Source: Leptospira perdikensis
Lineage (GTDB): Bacteria > Spirochaetota > Leptospiria > Leptospirales > Leptospiraceae
Reading direction: 5' to 3'
DNA length: 64,000 nt
Assembly: GCF_004769575.1 (NCBI RefSeq)
Contig: NZ_RQGA01000003.1
Location: 620,001 to 684,000 of the forward strand
The notes beneath the pieces were generated by a model. That model ran no database searches, was not told where the DNA came from, and was given only the letters and a program-made list of their open reading frames with translations. Of this stretch, positions 47,089-54,800 are shown piece by piece (positions within the stretch are counted from its first letter, which is position 1; every line of letters begins with the position of its first letter). Position numbers and translations under genes: made by a program.

Positions 47089-47089
47089 C

Positions 47090-47605
47090 ATGGATTATTT
47101 ATTTGAAACAAAGTCTGGCCCCGCTTCTGTTTTTGTAAGTGGCTCTTCTGTGCGTGTTCGTTTAGGAAAGGAAACTTCTTTTTTTCCTTTAGAAGATTTA
47201 GTGGAAGGAGAACCATACAATTCCGATACAAGTTCATTACAATCTGTGTTCATGAAAGATGGATCTGTATTACAATATCTTAAAGTAAGAAACGAGATCT
47301 TTCTTCATTGGAAGGGTGAAATTTGGAGTGGGAAACTCGCCGAACGGCAGTATGAAGGTGCAGGCCAAACCTCTCCGGAAATCAAAAGCCCTATGCCAGG
47401 AAAAGTAGTGCAAATCTCTACCGAAGTGGGAAAGGAACACAAACAAGGTGAAAGCCTCCTCATTCTGGAAGCGATGAAAATGGAGAACGCTGTTAAGGCT
47501 CCTTATTCATGTCGTGTAGAAGAAATTCGAAAATCACAAGGGGACCTAGTCCAACAAGACGAAGTGCTTATCATTTTACACAGAATCGAACCGGAAAAAA
47601 CATAA
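47090..47605 (+). CDS. Biotin carboxyl carrier part of acyl-CoA carboxylase
   Basis: 171 residues from the ATG at 47090. The C-terminal biotinyl domain carries EAMKMEN with the biotinylated Lys, preceded by the usual SPMPGKVVQI strand. The N-terminal ~95 residues form a beta-rich region without a Pro/Ala linker, unlike AccB, and correspond better to the BT domain that links biotin carboxylase to biotin carrier in MccA. This supports fission of an MccA chain over a true AccB. The TAACATG junction couples it to the biotin carboxylase gene. Confidence 0.88.
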   Translation: MDYLFETKSGPASVFVSGSSVRVRLGKETSFFPLEDLVEGEPYNSDTSSLQSVFMKDGSVLQYLKVRNEIFLHWKGEIWSGKLAERQYEGAGQTSPEIKSPMPGKVVQISTEVGKEHKQGESLLILEAMKMENAVKAPYSCRVEEIRKSQGDLVQQDEVLIILHRIEPEKT

Positions 47606-47619
47606 TTCTGCGAATCTAT

Positions 47620-47650
47620 TTGACATATTTTTCAAACTTCCCAGCATAAG
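47620..47650 (+). promoter_or_regulatory. Candidate promoter for the Omp85-like gene
   Basis: Perfect -35 TTGACA (47620-47625) and -10 CATAAG (47645-47650) with a long 19-base spacer, 28 bases before the ATG at 47678. The spacer makes it uncertain. Confidence 0.35.
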
Positions 47651-47677
47651 GCAGTTTCTTTGGCTGATAGGTAGAGA

Positions 47678-49165
47678 ATGTACAATCATATTTTAAGAAG
47701 TTTCATACTTCTGCTGTTTTTTTCGTTTTTCCACGGGGTTCTCGGTCAGGAACGTCAACCCCGTACCGACCTTCCGTTCGAGATCTCTGAAAAAAAGAGA
47801 CTGAGCGAGCGGGATTTTAAGAATAAAAAAGAAGGGGGGTACTTTACTGGTCTTCCTCTCATCAACTCTGACCCGAATGTGGGAGTTGGTTATGGGGCGC
47901 GTGTGCTCTATTTTTACAACGGGGCAAAAACCTCCCCCATGTTTGAATACACACCATATCGTGTCAGGGTCTTTGCTCAGTATTTTAATACGACCAAAAG
48001 AGCTCCTTACCACCAATTGAGTATCGATGCTCCTTATATTTTTGATACGAAATGGAGACTTCGAGCGGATTTGGTTTATGAACGAAATCCAAACTCTCTT
48101 TTCTTTGGAATCGGATCCGATACGCTCCAACCTCTTTCTTATTTAGAAAGGAACGACCCGAACGGTCAAATCCGACGGAATGCTCCGTTTTCCGATTATG
48201 AAGACAACTTGAACTATCGTCGTCAAGGAGATGCGGGGATTGGAGAAGCACCGATCGTTAGTGATCATAGATACAATCGTTACGATATTGAAAACCCCAA
48301 CTTTAGCACTTCCGGTGAGTATTCCTTCTTCGGTGGAACACTTCGTACGGTGACAGGGATTCGTCTTTCAAAACAAATCATTCGTACTTATGACGGAAAG
48401 TATAACAACGCACAACTAGGTCCGGCTGACGGTATTTTAGGTTTACTTGATGTAGACCGTACTTTTGGAACTCCGCAAGGAGAAACAAAATTAACTCGCG
48501 AAGATAAAGATGGAAAAATTCGTGGACTTAACGGAGGTTACACGAATACGGTTCGGGCGGGTATTGTGTTTGATACACGTGACTTTGAACCGGATCCAAA
48601 CCGCGGGGTATTTTTGGAATACACTCACGAACGTTCCACAAAGGCAATTGGTTCAACTTATGATTTTAATAAAAACTTGGTATCTGGTCGTATCTTCTTA
48701 AGTCCGGTGCAGTGGTTTACTAGCAAACCACCTGAGATTTTGGAAAAGTTTGTTCTTGCGGCTCGTGGAACCATGATACAAACGAATGGAGATGCTCCCT
48801 TTTATGAATATCGCAACATGTGGGGAACGGAAACCAACCAATCTGGTCTTGGTGGACGAACTACCATTCGTGGTTACAAACAAGACCGTTTTGTCGGCCA
48901 AACCATGGCATTTGCAAACTTTGAAATTCGTTGGAAGTTTGCTGAAGCAGAGTTCGGTGGACAACACTTTGACTTTCAACTAGTTCCGTTCTATGATGTA
49001 GGAAGAGTTTGGGATCGGACAGAAGATGCTAACTTAAAAAACTACAAACACTCTCGAGGGATTGGTCTTAGAATTCCTTGGAACCAAGCAACGGTTATTT
49101 ATTTTGATCATGCAATTTCGAATGAAGACAGACAAACATTCATTAACTTTAATCATATATTTTAG
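47678..49165 (+). CDS. Omp85/BamA-TamA-family outer membrane protein
   Basis: 495 residues. Signal peptide (LLLFFSFFHGVLGQ). The barrel region shows GVGYGARVLYFYNG, FDTRDFEPDPNRGVFLEYTHE and GLGGRTTIRGYKQDRFVGQTM; the RGYKxxRFxG block is the conserved Omp85 lid-lock motif. C-terminal strand ends TFINFNHIF. The POTRA domains of BamA are absent, so this is a short patatin/surface-antigen type (D15-like) barrel that may assemble or export something else. The DUF1566 lipoprotein gene follows 13 bases later. Confidence 0.85.
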   Translation: MYNHILRSFILLLFFSFFHGVLGQERQPRTDLPFEISEKKRLSERDFKNKKEGGYFTGLPLINSDPNVGVGYGARVLYFYNGAKTSPMFEYTPYRVRVFAQYFNTTKRAPYHQLSIDAPYIFDTKWRLRADLVYERNPNSLFFGIGSDTLQPLSYLERNDPNGQIRRNAPFSDYEDNLNYRRQGDAGIGEAPIVSDHRYNRYDIENPNFSTSGEYSFFGGTLRTVTGIRLSKQIIRTYDGKYNNAQLGPADGILGLLDVDRTFGTPQGETKLTREDKDGKIRGLNGGYTNTVRAGIVFDTRDFEPDPNRGVFLEYTHERSTKAIGSTYDFNKNLVSGRIFLSPVQWFTSKPPEILEKFVLAARGTMIQTNGDAPFYEYRNMWGTETNQSGLGGRTTIRGYKQDRFVGQTMAFANFEIRWKFAEAEFGGQHFDFQLVPFYDVGRVWDRTEDANLKNYKHSRGIGLRIPWNQATVIYFDHAISNEDRQTFINFNHIF

Positions 49166-49178
49166 GAGGGCAGAGCTT

Positions 49179-49862
49179 ATGAAAAAAATTCAATATTGTT
49201 TCTCTCTTTTGGTCTTATCTTTTTTCATGAACTGTGAAATGAAACCTGTAGAGGATATCTACGGTCTAAGCCCGGAAGAAACTAACCAATTAGTTGCAGG
49301 GATTCTTGCAAACCAAGGTCTTCGAGACAATGGGAACGGAACTGTTACCGATACTGTTTCCAATTTAATTTGGCAAAAATGTACACATGGGCAAGTGTAT
49401 CGGGCAGGGTTTAATGATTGTTTAGGGGCACCTCAAGGTTCCATCTTCAATCCTTATGACTCAGCTCGTGCGGGTGCTGTACAAGTTGCTTATTGTGATT
49501 CCAAAACACATGCTTGTAACTCCATCGCTTTCCCACAAGTGCTCCAAGGATTTTCATCCATTGCCATTGCGGGTGTGAGTGAGTTGTATGGCGCATGTCA
49601 GAATAATCATTTCTTAGGTGCAACTTGGCGAGTTCCTACTGTGATTGAATACCAAAGATTGGTGGTTCCAGGTCGGGCAGCAACACTCCAATTTTTTCCT
49701 TCCACACAGGAAGATGATTATTGGACAGCTTGGTCGAACAACGAGGACCTCCCTGGGGAAACAGCTCATGCCATTTCCTTTGATAGGCAATCCTATGGTG
49801 TCCAAAAGTTCATTGTTAAAACACAAAGGAATTTTGTCCGTTGTGTGCGCACGGGCCCATAA
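49179..49862 (+). CDS. DUF1566 lipoprotein
   Basis: 227 residues from the ATG at 49179, which has AGGAGGG (49164-49170) eight bases upstream. The lipoprotein signal ends VLSFFMNCEM. DUF1566 features: RDNGNGTVTDTVSNLIWQKC and WRVPTVIEYQRLV, with the closing NFVRCVRTG; the cysteines (WQKC, NDCLG, YCDS, HACNS, YGACQ) are typical of this C-type-lectin-like fold. Such proteins in spirochaetes sit on the outer surface. A terminator follows, so it ends the 47678 operon. Confidence 0.88.
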   Translation: MKKIQYCFSLLVLSFFMNCEMKPVEDIYGLSPEETNQLVAGILANQGLRDNGNGTVTDTVSNLIWQKCTHGQVYRAGFNDCLGAPQGSIFNPYDSARAGAVQVAYCDSKTHACNSIAFPQVLQGFSSIAIAGVSELYGACQNNHFLGATWRVPTVIEYQRLVVPGRAATLQFFPSTQEDDYWTAWSNNEDLPGETAHAISFDRQSYGVQKFIVKTQRNFVRCVRTGP

Positions 49863-49890
49863 CCTAGCAGGTTTGACCCCATTTCACCGG

Positions 49891-49917
49891 CTCTCCTGAT
49901 TTTTCAGGAGAGTTTTT
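49891..49917 (+). terminator. Intrinsic terminator after the DUF1566 gene
   Basis: A 9 bp stem CTCTCCTGA/TCAGGAGAG with a TTTT loop is followed by TTTTT. Confidence 0.9.
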
Positions 49918-49992
49918 GCTTTTCAAAAATCCAATTTCCTACTAATATTTTCTCATAATAAACCGAAGTACCCATTAGGTGGTGAGGTTTCC

Positions 49993-50706
49993 ATGAGAAT
50001 TGACGAGTCCCCATTCAGTCGTATGAATGTAGATCTTTCGAAAGATCGCCGGGTGAACTATGTCGGGCATGGAAAACTAGAAAGTTCCCCTGAATCTCTT
50101 TCGGCCCTCCATGTGATATCCCATGAACTTGGGCATGCCGCTGAATTCAAAAATGAAGCCTTTCGCGAAGGACGTGATGTCCAGTCGGTTCAAGTCAAAA
50201 TCAACTATGAACTTCGTGATGGTCGAATGGTGGCGGTGAGTGGAGAGACCCATGCAGTCACTCGTCCCAAATCAAATTCTGAGGAAGATCCTTTTTTTAG
50301 CCCATATTCTGATGGAAAGTCGATCAAAGATCTTTTCCAATTGAAAGAGGAAGAAGATAAAAAACCTAATTCGAAAGAGAAAACCAAATTAAATCCAAAA
50401 GAGATCATGCAGAAATCTCATGAGAAAGATTTGGAATCCAAAATTAAAGAACTCGAAACACGTTTAGAATCTGAGAAAACAAAAAAATCATCTTCCGATG
50501 TACATTCTGCAGAACGTTTGAAAGAAATTGAATCGGAAAAAAAACGATTGGAAGAAGAAGTAAGACTCATTCGGGTGAAAGAACAATTGAAAGAAACTTT
50601 TGCACTCCTTACGGACTTTCGTAAAATGATGACTTCTAATTTATTTGGAATGATGAGTATTCAAACTGAATCGAATTCCGGTACTTATTTAGACACCTTT
50701 GTTTGA
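49993..50706 (+). CDS. SprA-related putative metalloprotease
   Basis: 237 residues, no signal peptide. The zinc site is in SHELGHAAEF (HExxH type, about residue 40). YELRDGRMVAVSGETHAV resembles the DGxxYAVGGEV strand of SprA-related putative metalloproteases of Epsilonproteobacteria. From residue ~105 onwards the chain is a long Lys/Glu coiled coil (ESKIKELETRLESEKTKK). The N-terminal zinc domain looks short, so activity is uncertain. GTGGTGAGG precedes the ATG. It is convergent with engB (18-base overlap). Confidence 0.7.
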   Translation: MRIDESPFSRMNVDLSKDRRVNYVGHGKLESSPESLSALHVISHELGHAAEFKNEAFREGRDVQSVQVKINYELRDGRMVAVSGETHAVTRPKSNSEEDPFFSPYSDGKSIKDLFQLKEEEDKKPNSKEKTKLNPKEIMQKSHEKDLESKIKELETRLESEKTKKSSSDVHSAERLKEIESEKKRLEEEVRLIRVKEQLKETFALLTDFRKMMTSNLFGMMSIQTESNSGTYLDTFV

Positions 50707-51318
50707 CGGAATCAAATTCTCTACAATAAACTCGCGTAACTCACCAACACCCCTACCTGTTGTCGCTGAAAGATAAAAGACTCGAAACGGAATTCCAATT
50801 TCGTTCATTGCTGTTTCCATCTCTGTACGTACGCGATGTTGTTCACTTTGGTTCAGTTTATCGATTTTAGTTCGGATCACAACCGGTTTGATTTTTTTTT
50901 CCATAGCGACTTCTATTGTGGAAAGTTCTTCTTCTGGAAATTCTCTTTGAGAGTCACAAAGGATGAAAAGAATTTTTAAATTTTTCCATGTATTTAAAAA
51001 ACCTTCTAAAAGTTTCATCATATCTTTGTGTTCTTTATGAGATGCTTTTGAATAACCAAACCCAGGTAAGTCGATTAAGTTAAATCCTTCTTTGGTTCTA
51101 AAAATATTGATGAGTTTTGTTTTTCCTGGCGTTTTTGAAACTTTGGCAAGTCCTCTATGGTTAGAGAGTGCATTTAATAAACTCGATTTTCCTGAATTGG
51201 ATCTTCCCATAAAGGCAATGGATTGAACGGAATCTAATTCTTCTTTTTCACTCAAATGTGCAATCGATGTGAAAAATTTAGTTTCCGGAAAGGGAATTTC
51301 TTTGGAATACTTATGCAT
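50689..51318 (-). CDS. engB: Ribosome biogenesis GTPase YihA/YsxC (EngB)
   Basis: 209 residues. G1 GRSNSGKSSLLNAL, G3 DLPGFGYSKA, G4 TKIDKL and G5 SATTGRGV are all present with family spacing. The family acts in late 50S subunit assembly and is usually essential. GAAAGGTGAAC is the ribosome binding site. It starts five bases after tilS, so the two are co-transcribed. Confidence 0.96.
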   Translation of the reverse strand: MHKYSKEIPFPETKFFTSIAHLSEKEELDSVQSIAFMGRSNSGKSSLLNALSNHRGLAKVSKTPGKTKLINIFRTKEGFNLIDLPGFGYSKASHKEHKDMMKLLEGFLNTWKNLKILFILCDSQREFPEEELSTIEVAMEKKIKPVVIRTKIDKLNQSEQHRVRTEMETAMNEIGIPFRVFYLSATTGRGVGELREFIVENLIPSNKGV

Positions 51319-51323
51319 CTAGT

Positions 51324-52624
51324 TCACCTTTCCAGATAGATTCGTTTGGGATAATTCTTTTCGCTTTTTGAAAATAAAGAAAACAAAATTTGAATGGGTT
51401 CTCCTTCAAAATAAAGGATAGGAATATAGGTTCTAAGGAAAAACGGAATGCCATTTTCTCGCATACACTCAGAAATTTCCTTATTTCCCGAACGGATTTG
51501 GATTTTTTGACCGTGGTGCCAAGATCCAAGATCGTATTTTTTCTGTGGATCGGAAAGTTTGAACCTGTTTTGGTTCCATTCGATATATAAATTATCTCCT
51601 TCTCGATAAGAGGCCGCTTTTTTAAAAGCTGGAGATTTTTTATCGATGATGAATAGATCACCAAACTTTGATTTGTATAAAAAACAGTTTTTGTTTTCTA
51701 AAAATGCTCTTTCCCCTTCAGATTGGAGATGAAAATTGTCAAATCCCGATTTGTACAAAGGATAATGACCCAGTAATTTTAAATGGAAGTCAATCAGGTC
51801 TTTTTTAGCTGATAAGTTTAGGCTTATCCATGTTTCGTGAGGGATACGAAATAAATGGGGGACTTGTTTGGGAATATTTATTTTTTTTAAATCAAATTGT
51901 AAATTGAGTTGGGAACGATCATGGAAATTCCAATATGTTTTATGAAAGTTCCAATTTTCTTTTTCCAAAATCGGGAGTAAATCCATTCGAAGCCGATTAC
52001 GTTTGTAAACAGGGTCTTTATTGGACTCGTCTTCAAAGATTTTCATATGATTGGATACATATGAATAAAGAGACTCCAATTCTTTATCTTCCAAAAAAAC
52101 GAGAGGTAAAAATCTTTCTCCGTCATAGGGAGGAAGAGTATAAAATGCTTTTTTTCCACCACCTCTTGTTAGGTGTAGAAATATAGATTCAGTATAGTCT
52201 TTACAATGGTGACCAGTAAGGATAATGGCGGGAATTCTATCGGTAATTTTTTTGAGTTCGTGGTAACGAACCAGTCTTCCTGTTTCTTCTAATCCCTTTT
52301 TTAGTTTGAGAGCCAGTTTTGGGATTTTTTTTTTACAAAATAAAAGGGAAACCCAGTGGATTCTAAAAAATGGAAAATGTCTTTTTCTTCTGTTTCAATC
52401 GAACGGATTCCGTGGGACAAATAGAATAGAGAAGGAGTTTGAATTTGATATTTGTCTTTTAGATATTTAAAAAACAAAACCAAGATAGAGGAGTCCTTTC
52501 CTCCCGAATAGGAGATGAGAAACTGAGTTTTGTTTTCTGCCCAGAGTTCAGGCAGTTTGTTCCCCATACGGCTAAGGGCCAGATCAAATAGTTTTGTGAT
52601 TGGAGCGGGAATTTCCGTAATCAT
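51324..52624 (-). CDS. tilS: tRNA(Ile)-lysidine synthase TilS, frameshifted at a poly-A run
   Basis: The 5' frame (52624 to about 52301) gives MITEIPAPITK onwards with the PP-loop SYSGGKDSS and then stops. The 3' frame covers about 52330 to 51324 and carries TGHHCKDYTESIF and LHLTRGGG, the second TilS block, and a TilS C-terminal domain. The frames join at a run of ten A (coding strand, 52334-52325): one extra A restores a 433-residue protein of normal TilS length. TilS modifies C34 of tRNA-Ile(CAU) to lysidine and is generally essential, so a plain pseudogene would be surprising. Explanations are sequencing error, polymerase slippage at A10, or true mutation. The start overlaps the phosphatase gene by four bases; engB follows. 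Confidence 0.88.
52325..52334 (-). other. A10 homopolymer (slippery tract) inside tilS
   Basis: Ten consecutive A on the coding strand (T10 on the plus strand) at the exact point where the two tilS frames have to be joined by +1 base. Runs of nine or more A are known to cause transcriptional slippage and are also common sequencing-error sites. Confidence 0.9.
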
Positions 52625-54549
52625 ATCTTCCTTACTGCCACCATAGTGATATCATCGTGTTGTTCCTGTTCTTTGACAAATTCTTTTAGTTCGGAATAGA
52701 TCCGTTCGAGAATGTTTTTTGGTTCTAACGTGATCCAGGAAAGAAAACTCGATTTGAGTTGAGGCTCTCCGAACTGCGTTCCTTCAGAGTTTCTTGCTTC
52801 TGTCACTCCATCGGTGTACAACAAAATAGTATCACCGGAATCAAATCGCAATTTGGATTCATTACGAAATGCCGAAATATCCGGTTGGATTCCAAGGATC
52901 ACTCCTTCTGTTTCGATCATAGTGAGCGCTTTCGATTCTGCTTGGTGATGGTAAAAATTTCCATGACCAGCACCAGAGTATTGCACCTCTCCTGTAATCA
53001 GGTTCCATCTGAGTAAAATCATACTCATAAATCTGGGAGTGATTGCTTCTTTATAACTGGAATAAAGATAATTGTTGATATCGTTTAGGATCTCCCAAGG
53101 AGAATCTTTAACACGAACAAGGGAATGGAGGATGGTTCTAACGGTCGCCATTACAAGACCTGCCGCAACTCCTTTACCGCTGACATCTCCAATACAAATA
53201 AACAACTCGTTTCTGTTAGGTGAGAGGATGAAGTCATAATAATCTCCGCCAATTCCGCGGGCCGGAACCATAAACCCACCAAAAGAAAATCCTTCGGCTT
53301 CGGGAGCTTTTCTAGGTAAAAGAGTACTTTGGATTTCTTTTGCAATTTCAATTTCTTTTTCCAATCTTTCTTTATTCGAAAGGTTTTGGTATAAATTGGA
53401 ATTTTCCATAGTGATTCTAGCTAAAGAAACAAAAGCATTTAATGCTTCGATTTCATCCTGCGGAAATCGATTCTCTTGTTTGGTAAGAATAAAAACGCAA
53501 TTAGTTCCGTTTTCTAAAGTAAGCGGAAAAATCATAGATTCTTTACCTTCAATCCCGATATTCACAAAACTAGTGTTTGTGATTGGATCAATGGTTATCG
53601 TTTCTTTGGTTTCTAATATAGAATGAATTTTTTCTACATCGATAATTTCTGTTTCTGTATGAATTTGGTAATTTTCTAAATCACGATAGAGTTTAAATAT
53701 TTTTGCTTTGGAAGATTCTAAAGTCCTTTCAATGAGACAGGTTAATGAAGATTCCACTATCCCTGATAGTGTCAAAAGAATCATACGTATCATTTCGTCA
53801 TGATTGTTTAAATAAAGTTGGCTTAGAGTTAGGGCTGCAGTATGTAAACTTTGAAAGTTTTTAGACTGGTTTTCCGATTTAGAAAATAAAAGAGAGTTTC
53901 TGAGGGAAACGGCAAATTGACCGACTACAAGTTGTAAAATTTCTTGGTCTTCGATGAAGTCTGAGTAGTCTTCTTCTTCATAGTCAATGGTCACCATTCC
54001 GACAGCAGTGTTTGCATAAAGAATCGGAATGACTAGTTGCGATTTAGTTCCAGTGAGTTTTGAATAAAATTCGTAGAAAGGATGTTTCTGTTCAGAAAAC
54101 TTATAAAAACAAGGTTCCCCTTTTGCCATAGCTTCAATCAAAACCCCATAACTTAGATCATAATCCAATGTGATTCGTTTGATGGCTCTCTGTAAGGTCT
54201 TTTGGCGGCTCGAATAGTATGCTAATTTAATTTCACCTAACTCTAAATTGGTGATGAACACGGCAACTTTATCTCGTTTCAAACGCGAAGATATGAGTTC
54301 GGTAAACCTTTGCATCAAATCTTCCAATTCCATGGCAGAGTTGAATAAGGATAGGTTATCTAATAGAAATTCTGTTTTCTCCTTAGAGCTAAGGATGTTT
54401 TTCCCGATTCTTGGAATTTTCCGTTTTTCGAGAATCCACTCCCGGTCACAGGTTTGGCAGAAAAAACGCCCATTCTTCGTGATCCCGTTCGGAAGTTGTG
54501 GTTCGGCACAGAGCAAACAGATTCGGTCGTCAGTGAGCTCTCGTTTCAT
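52621..54549 (-). CDS. GAF-domain PP2C-type phosphatase (SpoIIE) with zinc ribbon
   Basis: 642 residues. The N-terminal zinc ribbon has Cys11, Cys14, Cys31 and Cys34. Two GAF-like regions follow, at about residues 65-220 (VAVFITNLELGEIKLAYYSS) and 230-390. A linker helix then leads into the SpoIIE phosphatase from about residue 400: FICIGDVSGKGVAAGLVMAT, the DGxTEA-type loop LLYTDGVTEARN, and DDITMVAVRKI. It is a soluble signalling phosphatase that probably acts on STAS/anti-anti-sigma targets. It is divergent from the sigma-54 activator gene across a 247-base gap. Confidence 0.9.
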   Translation of the reverse strand: MKRELTDDRICLLCAEPQLPNGITKNGRFFCQTCDREWILEKRKIPRIGKNILSSKEKTEFLLDNLSLFNSAMELEDLMQRFTELISSRLKRDKVAVFITNLELGEIKLAYYSSRQKTLQRAIKRITLDYDLSYGVLIEAMAKGEPCFYKFSEQKHPFYEFYSKLTGTKSQLVIPILYANTAVGMVTIDYEEEDYSDFIEDQEILQLVVGQFAVSLRNSLLFSKSENQSKNFQSLHTAALTLSQLYLNNHDEMIRMILLTLSGIVESSLTCLIERTLESSKAKIFKLYRDLENYQIHTETEIIDVEKIHSILETKETITIDPITNTSFVNIGIEGKESMIFPLTLENGTNCVFILTKQENRFPQDEIEALNAFVSLARITMENSNLYQNLSNKERLEKEIEIAKEIQSTLLPRKAPEAEGFSFGGFMVPARGIGGDYYDFILSPNRNELFICIGDVSGKGVAAGLVMATVRTILHSLVRVKDSPWEILNDINNYLYSSYKEAITPRFMSMILLRWNLITGEVQYSGAGHGNFYHHQAESKALTMIETEGVILGIQPDISAFRNESKLRFDSGDTILLYTDGVTEARNSEGTQFGEPQLKSSFLSWITLEPKNILERIYSELKEFVKEQEQHDDITMVAVRKI

Positions 54550-54614
54550 CCTAAACCAGGTTATTCGATTTCTTTTTTCATAAGCTACAAGAATTTCCTT
54601 AATATCCGAGAAAC

Positions 54615-54631
54615 CTGGTACGATTCATGCT
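54615..54631 (+). promoter_or_regulatory. Sigma-54 (-24/-12) promoter upstream of the activator gene
   Basis: CTGGTACGATTCATGCT has GG at 54617-54618 and GC at 54629-54630 with exactly ten bases between, as sigma-54 needs. It agrees with TTGGCACG-N4-TTGCT at most fixed positions. It lies within the 247-base gap between the divergent phosphatase and activator genes and points at the activator, with a predicted leader of about 155 bases. Confidence 0.7.
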
Positions 54632-54686
54632 TAATCTATAAGCAAAAGTTGTTTTTTCTGCAGAAATCGGAAGGATGTCGGCAAAT

Positions 54687-54800
54687 ATGATTAAAAAATG
54701 GTTTATTTGTTCATTAAATAAGCATAGTGTTTTGGTCACCAGCAGTGTCTTTCTGTATTCTTTCGAGGCAGAGCGTAATACTAAAGAGCAAGAACCATGA
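54687..54800 (+). CDS. Possible 37-codon leader ORF overlapping the activator start
   Basis: The frame [14 protein letters not shown] onward runs to a TGA that overlaps the activator ATG (ATGA junction). GGAAGG lies about 12 bases upstream; an in-frame ATG at 54675 sits too close to it. It could couple translation of the activator or be chance. Confidence 0.25.
   Translation: MIKKWFICSLNKHSVLVTSSVFLYSFEAERNTKEQEP

Noticed and set aside
49062..49178. Extended N-terminus for the DUF1566 lipoprotein
   Set aside because: It overlaps the Omp85-like gene and removes the lipoprotein signal. AGGAGGG is placed for the ATG at 49179.
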